The translations under genes were made by a program, and so were the position numbers. The notes beneath the pieces are model-generated. The model saw nothing but the letters and a program-made list of their open reading frames with translations, was not told the DNA's origin and made no database searches. DNA of 64,000 nt from the NCBI GenBank assembly GCA_026388155.1, contig JAPLKI010000025.1, positions 62,001 through 126,000 on the forward strand, in the 5' to 3' direction. Positions 15,843 to 23,763 of this stretch are shown here, piece by piece (position 1 is the first letter of the stretch; the number at the start of each line of letters is the position of its first letter). This DNA is from Elusimicrobiota bacterium (GTDB lineage Bacteria > Elusimicrobiota > Elusimicrobia > Elusimicrobiales > UBA9959).

Positions 15843-16941
15843 AATTCAGCGTCTGCCTGAATCGCTTATACGCGAATCCGGAGGCGAACACTGCCATCAG
15901 GGCCAGCACGCCCAGGTTGGTCCAGAAAACATAAGTATCCCCGCCTTTCAGCATGATATTGCGCAGCATGCGCACAAAATACATAAGCGGGTCCAGGTAT
16001 GCGGCGGCTATCACAGCCTTAGGCATGTTCTCCACCGGATACATCACGCCGCTCATAATTATAGCCGGGAACAGGAACATGAATCCGCCCAGCATCGCCT
16101 GCTGCTGATTTTTTGCAATGGTGGAAATGAAAGTGCCCACACTTACCGTGGTTATAACGAAAGCAAGCGCACCCAGGGCCAGCTGCCACAAGGCCCCTCG
16201 CACGGGCACGCTGAATATCAGATAACCCGCTATTACCACCAAGGTCACGTTCACGAGCCCCAGCAGTATGTAGGGCAGGGTCTTGCCGAGAAGTATCTCC
16301 GTATTGGAGAGCGGCGCCGAAACTATAGTTTCAAAAGTCCCCATCTCGCGCTCGCGCGTGAGCGACATGGCCGTGAGTATTATCGTAATAAGGCAGGCCA
16401 GCATCCCCATAACGCCGGGCACCAGGAACATGGAGGATTCCATGGCCGGATTGTAAAGGACGCGCACATCGAATTTAAGCGGAGGTTCCCCCGGCGCGCC
16501 GTATTCCCTGGCAGAGGCGGCCGATATGATGTTTTTAGCGTAAGCTTCCACAGCCCTGGCCTTGGTGGCGTTTGAGGCATCCACCAAAAGCTGCATTTTG
16601 CCGCCGCCGCGCCCGGCCGAGACTGCCAGGCCTTCTTTCGGCGCTATCAGCACGGCATCAGCACGGCCGGAAGCTATAAGTTCAAAAGGATCCTCACCTG
16701 GCGCGTATATAGCGCGTGTAAACCAGCCGGAGGCGTAAAAGCCTTCCGTTACGCGGCCGAACATGGCGTCATCCGGCTGCGAAAAAGCCGCAAGTTTAAT
16801 ATTTTTTATCTCAGTGGAAAGCGCCAGGCCAAAAATAGTCAGCTGTATTATGGGCGCTCCGAACAGCAGCGTACGCATTTTGGCATCACGCAGCGTCTGA
16901 GTCAGTTCTTTCCGTATAAAGGCTATAAGCGTACGTTTCAT
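15841..16941 (-). CDS. ABC-2 type permease, distal subunit (YbhR-like)
   Basis: 366 residues. N-terminal cytoplasmic helix (FIRKELTQTLRDAKMRTLLFGAPIIQL), one membrane span, a large extracytoplasmic domain (about 45-175), then five spans including LTREREMGTFETIVSAPLSNTEILLGK, the conserved ABC-2 segment after the second span, and PVENMPKAVIAAAYLDPLMYFVRMLR. This matches the YbhS/YbhR and DrrB-like exporters. It is the last gene of an operon transcribed leftward: TetR, TolC-like, HlyD-like, two ATPases, two permeases. The pair of permeases should form the inner-membrane channel. Substrate unknown; drugs, cations or hydrophobic compounds are typical. Confidence 0.92.
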   Translation of the reverse strand: MKRTLIAFIRKELTQTLRDAKMRTLLFGAPIIQLTIFGLALSTEIKNIKLAAFSQPDDAMFGRVTEGFYASGWFTRAIYAPGEDPFELIASGRADAVLIAPKEGLAVSAGRGGGKMQLLVDASNATKARAVEAYAKNIISAASAREYGAPGEPPLKFDVRVLYNPAMESSMFLVPGVMGMLACLITIILTAMSLTREREMGTFETIVSAPLSNTEILLGKTLPYILLGLVNVTLVVIAGYLIFSVPVRGALWQLALGALAFVITTVSVGTFISTIAKNQQQAMLGGFMFLFPAIIMSGVMYPVENMPKAVIAAAYLDPLMYFVRMLRNIMLKGGDTYVFWTNLGVLALMAVFASGFAYKRFRQTLN

Positions 16942-16972
16942 AAATTTTCTTCTTCCGTCTTCAGCCTTCAGC

Positions 16973-18169
16973 CTATTCTAAATCCGTCTTGAACTTTTTC
17001 AGCGCCAGCGCCAGCATTCCCATGCTTAAAAGCGCCAGCGCCAGGAACGGCACAGCGAGTTCACCGATGTCCGCCCCCTTAAGGGTTATCCCGCGCGCCG
17101 CCGCCATGAACCACCTCGGCGGCAGCAGCATAGTCAGGTACTGGAAGAATTTGGGCATGCTCTCCACCGGGAAAATGAAACCGGACAGCAGCATGGAAGG
17201 CAGCAGGCCGGTTATCATACCCAGTTGCATGGCTATCTGCTGCTGGCGCGTTATAATGGAAATAAGCAGCCCCTGAGAAAGCGCTGCGGTTATAAAAAGC
17301 AGGCAGGCCGCCAGATAAAGCAGATGGCTGCCGGCGAAAGGCACACCGAAAACCAGACGTGATACGAGATACACGAAAACCACACCGGCCAGTACTAAAG
17401 CCCCGTACGGGGCAAGCTTGCCTGCCATTATCTCCAGTGGCCGCACCGGAGTTGAAAGCAGCAGTTCCATGGAGCCGTTCTCCCATTCGCGGGCCACGGT
17501 CATCGCCGTCAGAAGTATCGACAGCAGGCCTATTATTATGGCGGCCAGCCCCGGTACGGTAAACCAGCGGCTGTTCAGCTCAGGGTTATAGAGGAAGCGG
17601 GTCTCAACAGAGAGAGGCTCGCGCGCCGGACTCCTCCCAAGCCCCGCCCTTTTGGTTCGCATATCATCGTCTATAGATATAGTTTCGTCAATAACCGCTT
17701 GCTTTTTGTTCCAAAAGAGCGGGGCAAGCCTGACCAGAACACCGCGCTGTATGCCGGGTAGGTACCCTATCACGGCGCCCGCCTTGGAGTTGTCGCTGCC
17801 GTCCAGCACGAACTGCGCTTCCGCCGGGCTGCCGCCTTTTATTTTTTTGGAAAAATCCGGTTCCAGGAAAAGCGCCGCGGAAGCCCGGCCTGAATCCAGC
17901 ATTTCCACCGGGCCGGCCGGGCCCGGCTCAACGAGGCGGAAATAACCGGAAGACGAAAATACTTCTTTGAGGCGGCGCGCGGCGGGCCCGTTATCCCGGT
18001 CTGAGACCGTAAGCGCGATATTCCTGACCTCGTAATCTATGGCATAGCCGAAGAAGGTTACCAGCATCACCGGCAGACCCAGCGCCAACGCCAGCGTGAA
18101 CGGATCGCGCAGGATATGCATGACCTCCTTGCGCGCGATGGAATAAGCTCTTTGAATATTGAATCGCAT
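16973..18169 (-). CDS. ABC-2 type permease (YbhS-like) carrying an in-frame palindromic insertion
   Basis: 398 residues with the same layout as its downstream neighbour: YSIARKEVMHILRDPFTLALAL at the N-terminus, a periplasmic domain, then AREWENGSMELLLSTPVRPLEIMAGK and five C-terminal spans. Residues about 149-178 (APLFWNKKQAVIDETISIDD, then DMRTKRAGLG) are a foreign-looking segment encoded by a palindromic element. Closely related peptides occur in the Hint protein at 33279 and the SUI1 factor at 49280. The insertion lies in the extracytoplasmic domain, just before RFLYNPELNSRWFTVPG, where extra length should be tolerated. The frame is intact, so the gene is probably functional. Confidence 0.92.
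   Translation of the reverse strand: MRFNIQRAYSIARKEVMHILRDPFTLALALGLPVMLVTFFGYAIDYEVRNIALTVSDRDNGPAARRLKEVFSSSGYFRLVEPGPAGPVEMLDSGRASAALFLEPDFSKKIKGGSPAEAQFVLDGSDNSKAGAVIGYLPGIQRGVLVRLAPLFWNKKQAVIDETISIDDDMRTKRAGLGRSPAREPLSVETRFLYNPELNSRWFTVPGLAAIIIGLLSILLTAMTVAREWENGSMELLLSTPVRPLEIMAGKLAPYGALVLAGVVFVYLVSRLVFGVPFAGSHLLYLAACLLFITAALSQGLLISIITRQQQIAMQLGMITGLLPSMLLSGFIFPVESMPKFFQYLTMLLPPRWFMAAARGITLKGADIGELAVPFLALALLSMGMLALALKKFKTDLE
17639..17728 (-). mobile_element. Palindromic coding element, copy 1 (in the ABC permease gene)
   Basis: About 90 bp bounded by inverted arms: GCCCCGCCCTTTTGG at 17641 and CCAAAAGAGCGGGGC at 17711-17725, one mismatch between arms. On the minus strand it encodes APLFWNKKQAVIDETISI followed by DDDMRTKRAGL. 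Copies 2 and 3 (49538 and 34345) share the core and are read in the same frame. Confidence 0.8.
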
Positions 18170-18175
18170 AATTTA

Positions 18176-18262
18176 GTTTAGAGTTAGGAGTTATGAGTTA
18201 GAAGTTTGGAGTTATGGAGATAAACTCACAACTCAAAACCAAGAACTCAAAACTCTCAACTT
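18176..18262. repeat. Inverted pair of heptad arrays between efflux genes
   Basis: Units tagagtt, aggagtt, atgagtt, agaagtt, tggagtt on one side; ctcacaa, ctcaaaa, ccaagaa, ctcaaaa, ctctcaa on the other. The period is exactly 7. It fills the gap between the permease start and the ATPase stop. Confidence 0.7.
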
Positions 18263-19187
18263 ACCTTTCCGTCCCCTCAACTAATCGTATGAACACGTCC
18301 TCAAGCGACGGCTTTATCAGCGCTACCGAAGCGGAAGGCGGCAGCGCGGACAAAGCGGCGTCCATGGAAACTTTATCCTTGAACGCGGCATGCCAGCGCA
18401 TACCGTGAGGCGAAAGCTCAAGCAGCCCGGCGGCTTTTTCAAGCTCCGAAATAAAGACTGCCGAGTCGGTCCCTTGAAAATCCAGTTCGGCCATAGGGCC
18501 GGGGAAAGCGGAGTTTTTTAGTTCTTCCGGCGAGCCCAGCGCTATCAGACGTCCGGTGCGCATCAGGGCTATGCGGCCGCACTGCTCGGCCTCGTCCATA
18601 TAATGAGTGGTCACTATAACGGTTTTGCCAAGACCGGTGATCTTTCGTATCAGCGCCCAGAACCTGGCGCGGGATGCGGGAGCCACTCCCGAGGTGGGTT
18701 CGTCCAGAAAGACTATCTCCGGGTCGTGCAGCATGGCCGCGGCCAGCGCGAGTTCCTGTTTTATTCCGCCCGGCAGCTCCGCGACTTTGGAGGAGAGCGG
18801 CTTATGAAAGCCTATAAGCTCAAAAAGTTCTTTTCGCCGCCTTTCGGCATAAGGCGGATTAAGCTTCCGCAGCCCCGCCGCGAAATCCAGGTTCTCACCC
18901 ACCGTCAGGTCGTTGTAAAGCGTGAACTTCTGGGACATGTAGCCCACTATCTTTTTTATCCCCCTGCCGCCGTCCTCAAAGCCAAGTCCTCCCACCAGGG
19001 CCGAGCCTGAAGTGGGAACCAGCAGGCCGCAAAGCATGCGTATGGTGGTGGTCTTTCCCGCGCCGTTGGCGCCCAGGAAGCCGAAGATCTCTCCCCGGTT
19101 CACACAGAAGGAAACATTATCCACGGCGGTAAAATCCCCGAACTTGATGGAGAGGCCTTTTACCTCCAGCACGCAGGAGGGTGTCAT
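18261..19187 (-). CDS. ABC transporter ATPase of the efflux system
   Basis: A 308-residue nucleotide-binding subunit. Walker A GANGAGKTT near residue 40, Q-loop MSQKFTLYNDLTVGENL, signature PGGIKQEL (a degenerate LSGG), Walker B EIVFLDEPTSGVAP and the H-loop VTTHYMDEAEQC. The C-terminal 90 residues form the extension seen in DrrA/YbhF proteins. The start overlaps the stop of the upstream ATPase gene by 4 bases. YbhF of E. coli is a fusion of two such domains; here the two halves are separate genes. Confidence 0.95.
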   Translation of the reverse strand: MTPSCVLEVKGLSIKFGDFTAVDNVSFCVNRGEIFGFLGANGAGKTTTIRMLCGLLVPTSGSALVGGLGFEDGGRGIKKIVGYMSQKFTLYNDLTVGENLDFAAGLRKLNPPYAERRRKELFELIGFHKPLSSKVAELPGGIKQELALAAAMLHDPEIVFLDEPTSGVAPASRARFWALIRKITGLGKTVIVTTHYMDEAEQCGRIALMRTGRLIALGSPEELKNSAFPGPMAELDFQGTDSAVFISELEKAAGLLELSPHGMRWHAAFKDKVSMDAALSALPPSASVALIKPSLEDVFIRLVEGTER

Positions 19188-19912
19188 TTCTTTACGCCCT
19201 CCTTTATAAACAACTCTTCGAAATTAGCAGCGCCTGTCTCCTTAAGCACCGCGCGTGGTTCACCGGAGGCAAGCAGCCGTCCCGAATCAAGCAGGTGTAC
19301 GCGGGCGCAACGCTCGGCCTCATCCATATAGGCGGTGGAAACTATGATGAGTATTTTATCCGCAGCCAGGCTGTAGAGCAATTCCCAGAATTCCCTGCGG
19401 CTGATAGGGTCCACGCCATTGGTGGGTTCGTCGAGAAGAAGCACGGACGGAGATTGCAGCAGGGCGCACATCAGCCCCAGTTTCTTATACATGCCGCCGG
19501 AAAGCTGGCCGGCGCGGCGGTCCCTGAAATTAGCCAGGCGGGTTATTTCAAGCAGTTCAGCCGAGCGGCGGGAGTAGACCCTGGGCTCCAGGCGGTAAAG
19601 TTCGCGGAAAAACTCCAGGTGCTCGTCTATTGAAAGGTCGGGGTAGAGGCTCGCCTGCTGCGGCATGTAAGCCAGGCTTGGGCGCAGTTCGCTGAAAGCG
19701 GCAGACTTTCCGTCACTGTAATAATGGATATCTCCAGCCGTTGGTTTAAGTAGGCCGGCCAGCAGACGCATTGTTGTGGTCTTGCCGGCTCCGTCCGAAC
19801 CTATAAGCCCGTGCAGCAGCCCGGCCGAAAAATCGAAAGAGACACCGTCCAGGGCGGTGGTTTTATTAAATGATTTCCTCAAATTATCAGTCTTGATGGA
19901 AAATGAATTCAT
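19184..19912 (-). CDS. ABC transporter ATPase of the efflux system (first subunit)
   Basis: A 242-residue ATPase. Walker A GSDGAGKTT, Q-loop MPQQASLYPDLSIDEHLEF, signature LSGGMYKKLGLM, Walker B VLLLDEPTNGVDPISRREFW, and a switch region VSTAYMDEAERC where the usual switch His is replaced by Ala-Tyr (TAYMDEA instead of THYMDEA). Loss of this His suggests the two ATPases work as an asymmetric pair. The start MNSFSIKTDNL is chosen; an upstream ATG at 19978 lies in repeat sequence. Co-transcribed with the second ATPase (4-base overlap). Confidence 0.93.
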   Translation of the reverse strand: MNSFSIKTDNLRKSFNKTTALDGVSFDFSAGLLHGLIGSDGAGKTTTMRLLAGLLKPTAGDIHYYSDGKSAAFSELRPSLAYMPQQASLYPDLSIDEHLEFFRELYRLEPRVYSRRSAELLEITRLANFRDRRAGQLSGGMYKKLGLMCALLQSPSVLLLDEPTNGVDPISRREFWELLYSLAADKILIIVSTAYMDEAERCARVHLLDSGRLLASGEPRAVLKETGAANFEELFIKEGVKK

Positions 19913-19914
19913 AA

Positions 19915-20038
19915 GTATAGTAAATAGTGTAGAGTTGAGAGTGTAGAGATTTAAAGGAGCTTCTGATTTTCTCCACACTATTTACTCTACACTCTGTACT
20001 TTATGCTCTACACTATCTACTATCCCCTCTACACTTTC
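19915..20038. repeat. Inverted pair of heptad arrays between hlyD-like and ATPase genes
   Basis: An arm with AGTAAATAGTGTAGAG and its follow-on heptads gtagagt, tgagagt, gtagaga faces CTCCACACTATTTACT with ctacact, ctgtact, ttatgct, ctacact, atctact, atcccct, ctacact. The 7-bp phase is nearly perfect over more than 100 bases. The transcript could fold into a long hairpin. Confidence 0.75.
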
Positions 20039-20767
20039 CTAGTCAGGCAAACGCACTTCTATCGTCATCCCCGGTTTAAGCGTTTCATCCGGGTTCGGGA
20101 ATGAAACTTTAACGGCGAATACCAGCCGTGTCCTTTCCTTGCGGGTCTGCACATTCTTTGGCGTAAATTCGGCCTCGGAATATATCACGGAAACTCGGCC
20201 GGGTAAGGCTTTGCCGCCGGACTCAGGCAGGAAACCGTTTACCTCCATACCGGGCTTAAGCTTAGCCAGCAGGTCATGCGGCACGTAAATATAAGCCCAG
20301 ACCTCGGATAGGTCCGCCACAGTGGCCAGCTTCGTGCCGGGGGCCACCAGTTCGCCTTTTTCCCTATAGGAATAAAGCAGGCGGCCGGAGACCGGCGACT
20401 TTACCGAGCACCATTCCACCCTCAGCGCTGAGTTGTCCCTGCGGTATTTAGTTTTTTCAAAACTCTCCTGGCCGATGGAGCCGCCGGCTTTAAGAGCTAA
20501 AGCCCTTTTATATTCGCTTTCGGCGTTCTCGGCGTCTATTTTTATGTCCTCGCAGGCAAGGACCGCCAGCGTCTCATCTTTTTTTACGAGGGCACCCTCT
20601 TTAGCCGGGAATGAGGAGATGACCGACGTAACCCTGGCCGACAGGTCCACCTCGGTAGCCTCCACCGTGCCGGCATAGTAAAAATCTTTTCCTGAACGCA
20701 CCTTCAAGATAATGGCCGAAACGACTATGATTAACAGCACTGGAATAATTATTTTTTTGGGTTTCAT
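20039..20767 (-). CDS. HlyD/YbhG-family membrane fusion protein
   Basis: A 242-residue periplasmic adaptor linking the ABC permeases to the TolC-like channel. N-terminal membrane anchor (PKKIIIPVLLIIVVSAIILKV), the lipoyl half-motifs YAGTVEATEVDLSARVTSVI and KSPVSGRLLYSYREKGELVAPG, a short helical hairpin of about 50 residues (AENAESEYKRALALKAGGSI...), and a beta-barrel ending LKPGMTIEVRLPD. The hairpin is short for the family, implying direct docking on a long TolC tip or a compact assembly. Confidence 0.93.
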   Translation of the reverse strand: MKPKKIIIPVLLIIVVSAIILKVRSGKDFYYAGTVEATEVDLSARVTSVISSFPAKEGALVKKDETLAVLACEDIKIDAENAESEYKRALALKAGGSIGQESFEKTKYRRDNSALRVEWCSVKSPVSGRLLYSYREKGELVAPGTKLATVADLSEVWAYIYVPHDLLAKLKPGMEVNGFLPESGGKALPGRVSVIYSEAEFTPKNVQTRKERTRLVFAVKVSFPNPDETLKPGMTIEVRLPD

Positions 20768-20786
20768 ATAATTTTTTATTGTTCAG

Positions 20787-20870
20787 TAGACAGAATTCAG
20801 AAGTCAGGATTCAGAATGGGCGAATCAGGGAACACCTCCATTCTGACTACTGAATTCTGACTTCCGGCTA
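20787..20870. repeat. Inverted pair of heptad arrays between tolC-like and hlyD-like genes
   Basis: cagaatt, cagaagt, caggatt, cagaatg on one arm and ccattctgactactgaattctgactt on the other. Near-identical words recur at 30710-30808, ten kilobases away. Confidence 0.7.
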
Positions 20871-20897
20871 CCTGGTACTCGCAATAAACCCTCCTAT

Positions 20898-22259
20898 TCA
20901 ATTTTCCGACACGGACAGATCCGCCATATAAGCAAGCTGGTTGAGCATCTGTATATCGGTCCTGGCGGCTTGTATTTTGGCGTCAAGCTCCTTGAGATTG
21001 GCGTTCTGCACTTCAAGAAAAGTGGAACGGCCCGCCTGGTAAGATTCGTAAGTCAGGGTTTCCAGTTCAGCCGCGGTATTGAGAGTATCGGCGTTTATGG
21101 AAGCCTGGGCTTTAAGGCTGCTTAACTGGTCCTGCGCTTTTTCCCAGGAAAGGCTAAGGCCGTCCGCCGCCCTGTCTTTCCTTGCTTTTACGGAATCAAT
21201 ATCCGCGGAACGGGCTTCTATTTCGCGCGTAAGCCGCCAGCCCTCAAAAACAGGCAGGTTAAGGCCGACACCCAGAATGTTCTGGCTGTATTGCTTTAAT
21301 ATGGCGCCGTTGGGATACGCCAGATAAGATTTGGCGAAAAGCTGGAATCTGGGATACCTTCCCGCTTCAAGGGCTTTCCGGGCCTGTTCATAGGAGCGCC
21401 CGGCTTCAGAAAGGGCCCTTAGCGCCGGATGGGCGGCGGAGGGCCCGGACGGCGCCTGGGCCGACATGGACAGCATCAGCTTTTCGGTCGCGTCCATTTC
21501 TATAATGACGGTAGGCGGCGGCTCGTCTTTCGCGAGCAAAGCTTTAAGTCGGCTGTCGGCGGGATACGACAGGTCGGCTTTTTTTTCGATGCCGGCCTGA
21601 TAAAAAAAATCACGCGCGGCACCCGCCAGCTCCGACCGGGCCTGGGTAAACTGCATTGCGCGGGTAAGCAGTTCGGCTCTTGAGGAAAGCATGTCCATAC
21701 GATTGGCCGCGCCGGCATCATACCTGAGCTTTATATCTTTGTACTGCGCTTCGGACAGCCTCCGCGACTCGCCTATAAGAACAGCCTGGTCCAGGGCAAG
21801 TTTTATCTTGAAATAAGCCAGCCGGGATTCAAGCACTATGCGGCTTTTAAGGCCGCTTATATCGCTTGCCTTTGAAAGCGCAAGCGAGTTCGCGCTCTCG
21901 TAACTGGACCGCGTGGAACCGAAATCCCAGAACATCCAGTTAAAAGACGGACCGAGCGTATAGGCGTAATAATCCCCGAACTGTATGCTGCGGTTCCCCG
22001 GGACCGGCAGGGAAAGCCTGGATACTTCGGTCATTCTTGAGTAGCTGGCGTCAAAATCAAGCGACGGACGCCCGGCTGCAAGGCGTTCATCGGCTCTTTT
22101 AGAAAGAGCTATCTCGTCCGCTTGCAGGCCTTTCAGTTCCGGGGAATAAGCGAGCGCCAGCTGCTGAGCCGTTTCCAGCGGCAGCTTGATCACAGGGATA
22201 CCTTCACCGAAAGCCGGGACAGAGTTCAGAACGACCGCCAAAATAACGAATATTTTCAT
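20898..22259 (-). CDS. TolC-family outer-membrane efflux channel
   Basis: 453 residues from the ATG at 22259 (AGAGG ribosome site). Signal peptide MKIFVILAVVLNSVPAFGEG, then two outer-membrane-efflux repeats: LPLETAQQLALAYSPELKGLQADE and, in the second half, AAHPALRALSEAGRSYEQARKALEAGRYP. These give the long coiled-coil periplasmic barrel and a small beta barrel. ILGVGLNLPVFEGWRLTREIEARS is the usual equatorial segment. It provides the outer-membrane exit of the tripartite pump encoded downstream. Confidence 0.93.
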   Translation of the reverse strand: MKIFVILAVVLNSVPAFGEGIPVIKLPLETAQQLALAYSPELKGLQADEIALSKRADERLAAGRPSLDFDASYSRMTEVSRLSLPVPGNRSIQFGDYYAYTLGPSFNWMFWDFGSTRSSYESANSLALSKASDISGLKSRIVLESRLAYFKIKLALDQAVLIGESRRLSEAQYKDIKLRYDAGAANRMDMLSSRAELLTRAMQFTQARSELAGAARDFFYQAGIEKKADLSYPADSRLKALLAKDEPPPTVIIEMDATEKLMLSMSAQAPSGPSAAHPALRALSEAGRSYEQARKALEAGRYPRFQLFAKSYLAYPNGAILKQYSQNILGVGLNLPVFEGWRLTREIEARSADIDSVKARKDRAADGLSLSWEKAQDQLSSLKAQASINADTLNTAAELETLTYESYQAGRSTFLEVQNANLKELDAKIQAARTDIQMLNQLAYMADLSVSEN

Positions 22260-22270
22260 ATAAACCTCTT

Positions 22271-22319
22271 TAAAAAGGCTTCTGCTGCCTTTTATACCCA
22301 AAAGGCAGCAGCCTTTTTG
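22271..22319 (-). terminator. Strong hairpin between tetR and tolC-like genes
   Basis: AAAAAGGCTGCTGCCTTTT pairs with AAAAGGCAGCAG..CCTTTTT on the minus strand with a 3-base bulge and ends in T5. It sits between the repressor stop and the tolC-like start, so it may act as a partial terminator or attenuator that sets the repressor-to-pump ratio. Confidence 0.6.
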
Positions 22320-22354
22320 ATTCCGCGGCCTGTAAAAATTTTCATATACAACTC

Positions 22355-22981
22355 TCACTCAAGGCTTTTTAATAAAAGTTCCACACGCTCATCAATAGCC
22401 GCGTCGGAAAGTATCAGGTCTCTTGCTTTTTCAAGCGGCAGGCCCATTATTGAAGCGACCTTGTGCCTTTCAAACACCAGGCCTATTACCGCCGGAAAGA
22501 TCATAGGAGGGATCAGGATAGCTATGGCCGAAGGCAGCGGCATTTTTTTGAGCCGCCCTTCTTTTTGGCATTTTTCTATCAGTTCCACGATATAGGCGAT
22601 ATGACCGGTAAAATTATTTTTTACCAGTTCAAATACCTCTTTCCTGCCATAAATAAGGTCGGCAAAAAATAGCGGCACGACTTTTCTGGCGTCGCGCGCG
22701 AATTTACCAACGGAAACTATCGCGTTCTTGAGTTTTTGCCGGGAATCCGCTCCGGAGGCTATCCCCCCCTTGAATTTAATAAAAAATTCGCCGTATATAT
22801 CCTTCACTATTCTTTTAACGAATTCATCCTTGCTGCCGAAATAGTAATGGAACATGCCGGTGTTTACGCGCGCCAGGCGGCAGGCCTCCCTTACACTTAA
22901 GCCATAAAGGCCTTTTTCCCGGACAAGTTTTTTTCCGGACTCTATAAGCCTGAGATCGGTGCCTGAAGGTGGTCTTGCCAT
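22355..22981 (-). CDS. TetR-family repressor of the efflux operon
   Basis: 208 residues. N-terminal helix-turn-helix: GLYGLSVREACRLARVNTGMFHYYFGSKDEFVKRI, with the conserved FHYYFGSKDE. The C-terminal ligand domain is helical and includes IPPMIFPAVIGLVFERHKVASIMGL. It is the first gene of the operon and its promoter carries two tandem dyads, so autoregulation is likely. The ligand is presumably a substrate of the pump. Confidence 0.93.
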   Translation of the reverse strand: MARPPSGTDLRLIESGKKLVREKGLYGLSVREACRLARVNTGMFHYYFGSKDEFVKRIVKDIYGEFFIKFKGGIASGADSRQKLKNAIVSVGKFARDARKVVPLFFADLIYGRKEVFELVKNNFTGHIAYIVELIEKCQKEGRLKKMPLPSAIAILIPPMIFPAVIGLVFERHKVASIMGLPLEKARDLILSDAAIDERVELLLKSLE

Positions 22982-22995
22982 ATATTCCCCTATTA

Positions 22996-23039
22996 TTATA
23001 CTACTGTATAATTATACATCCGTATAACTAATTTGTCAA
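22996..23039 (-). promoter_or_regulatory. tetR promoter with two adjacent 16-bp operators
   Basis: On the minus strand TTGACA (23034-23039), 17 bases, TATAAT (23011-23016): a perfect-spacing consensus promoter. Two abutting palindromes of the form TTATAC-N4-GTATAA occupy 22996-23011 and 23012-23027, covering the -10 and spacer. This is the expected layout for TetR autorepression by two dimers. Confidence 0.85.
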
Positions 23040-23108
23040 GGCCTATAGAGGCAGGGGATAGGGGGTAGAGACGAGGGTGGCAGATAATAGAGAAAAGGGC
23101 AAAAAAAA

Positions 23109-23136
23109 CCTCCCCTTTCTTAAAGAAGGGGGAGGC
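23109..23136 (-). terminator. Terminator of the RRM protein gene
   Basis: On the minus strand a CCTCCCC...GGGGAGG stem with an inner paired TTCTT/AAGAA region is followed by eight T residues. Confidence 0.85.
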
Positions 23137-23140
23137 CGTA

Positions 23141-23162
23141 AAATCTTAATTAATTAAGATTT
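23141..23162. repeat. 22-bp perfect AT-rich palindrome
   Basis: AAATCTTAATT / AATTAAGATTT with no spacer, 3 bases after the stop codon of the RRM gene and just before its terminator. Possibly a second RNA stem or a protein site. Confidence 0.5.
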
Positions 23163-23165
23163 CAG

Positions 23166-23531
23166 TTACCACCTGTTGCCGCGTCCGCCGCCGTCGCGAC
23201 CGCCGCCGCCGCCGAAGCCGCCGCCGCGTCCGCCGCCGCCGCCGCCGAAGCCGCCGCGTCCGCCGCCGCCGCTAGTGCGGGCTTCCATCGGTTTCGCTTC
23301 GTTAACGGTCAGTTTCCTGCCGCCGAAGTCGCTGCCATTGAGTTTTTCCATGGCGGCAAGGGCCTCTTCGTCATTGGCCATTTCCACGAAGCCGAAGCCC
23401 CTGGACTGACCCGAGTACTTATCGGTGATGATTTTGGTGTTGCTGACCACGCCGTAAGTCGCGAAAAGCGCGTTCATCTCGTTTTCGGTGGTGCTGAAGG
23501 GGAGTCCCCCTACGTATATTCTCTTGCTCAT
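23166..23531 (-). CDS. RRM-type RNA-binding protein with glycine-rich tail
   Basis: 121 residues. One RNA recognition motif: RNP2 IYVGGL at residues 5-10 and RNP1 RGFGFVEM around 45-52. A C-terminal tail of glycine, arginine and a few aromatics follows (GGGGRGGF-type repeats, ending GRGNRW). This is the small bacterial RRM class (Rbp, cold-inducible in cyanobacteria) that binds single-stranded RNA; the RGG-like tail adds non-specific affinity. It has a leader of about 100 bases with a lone TGGGTCTTA half-site at 23632 and its own terminator. Confidence 0.93.
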   Translation of the reverse strand: MSKRIYVGGLPFSTTENEMNALFATYGVVSNTKIITDKYSGQSRGFGFVEMANDEEALAAMEKLNGSDFGGRKLTVNEAKPMEARTSGGGGRGGFGGGGGGRGGGFGGGGGRDGGGRGNRW

Positions 23532-23763
23532 TTGCTGTATCCTCCTGATTTTAACCTTTCAACTCAACTCTATCTGCGCTATCTTCTGCCTATGGTAACC
23601 GGTTGGGATACGCAACAAACTTGAGTTATACTGGGTCTTAACTACCTGATTATTATGCCATTATAGAGCGGCAAAGTCAAGTAAAAAATGCGAATTAGGG
23701 AACGAATGGCTAACATACGAATTCAGAGCGAATAGTTCAGGGTTCTTAGCCTTCAGCCTTTCC

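Noticed and set aside
19915-20038. Repeat array as a possible CRISPR
   Set aside because: Units are only 7 bases, contiguous and degenerate, with no spacers and no cas genes.
22271-22319. Hairpin between tetR and tolC-like genes as another copy of the palindromic element
   Set aside because: The arms (AAAAAGGCTGCTGCC) differ from CCCCGCCCTTTTGG and the element is about half the length; it looks like a terminator or attenuator.
23037-23045. CAAGGCCTA upstream of tetR as a further member of the phased arrays
   Set aside because: No partner half-site at 23 bp or across N8; it overlaps the tetR -35 region and is best explained as chance.
23176-23409. Plus-strand polyproline frame
   Set aside because: Antisense of the glycine-rich tail of the RRM protein; GGN codons read as CCN on the other strand.
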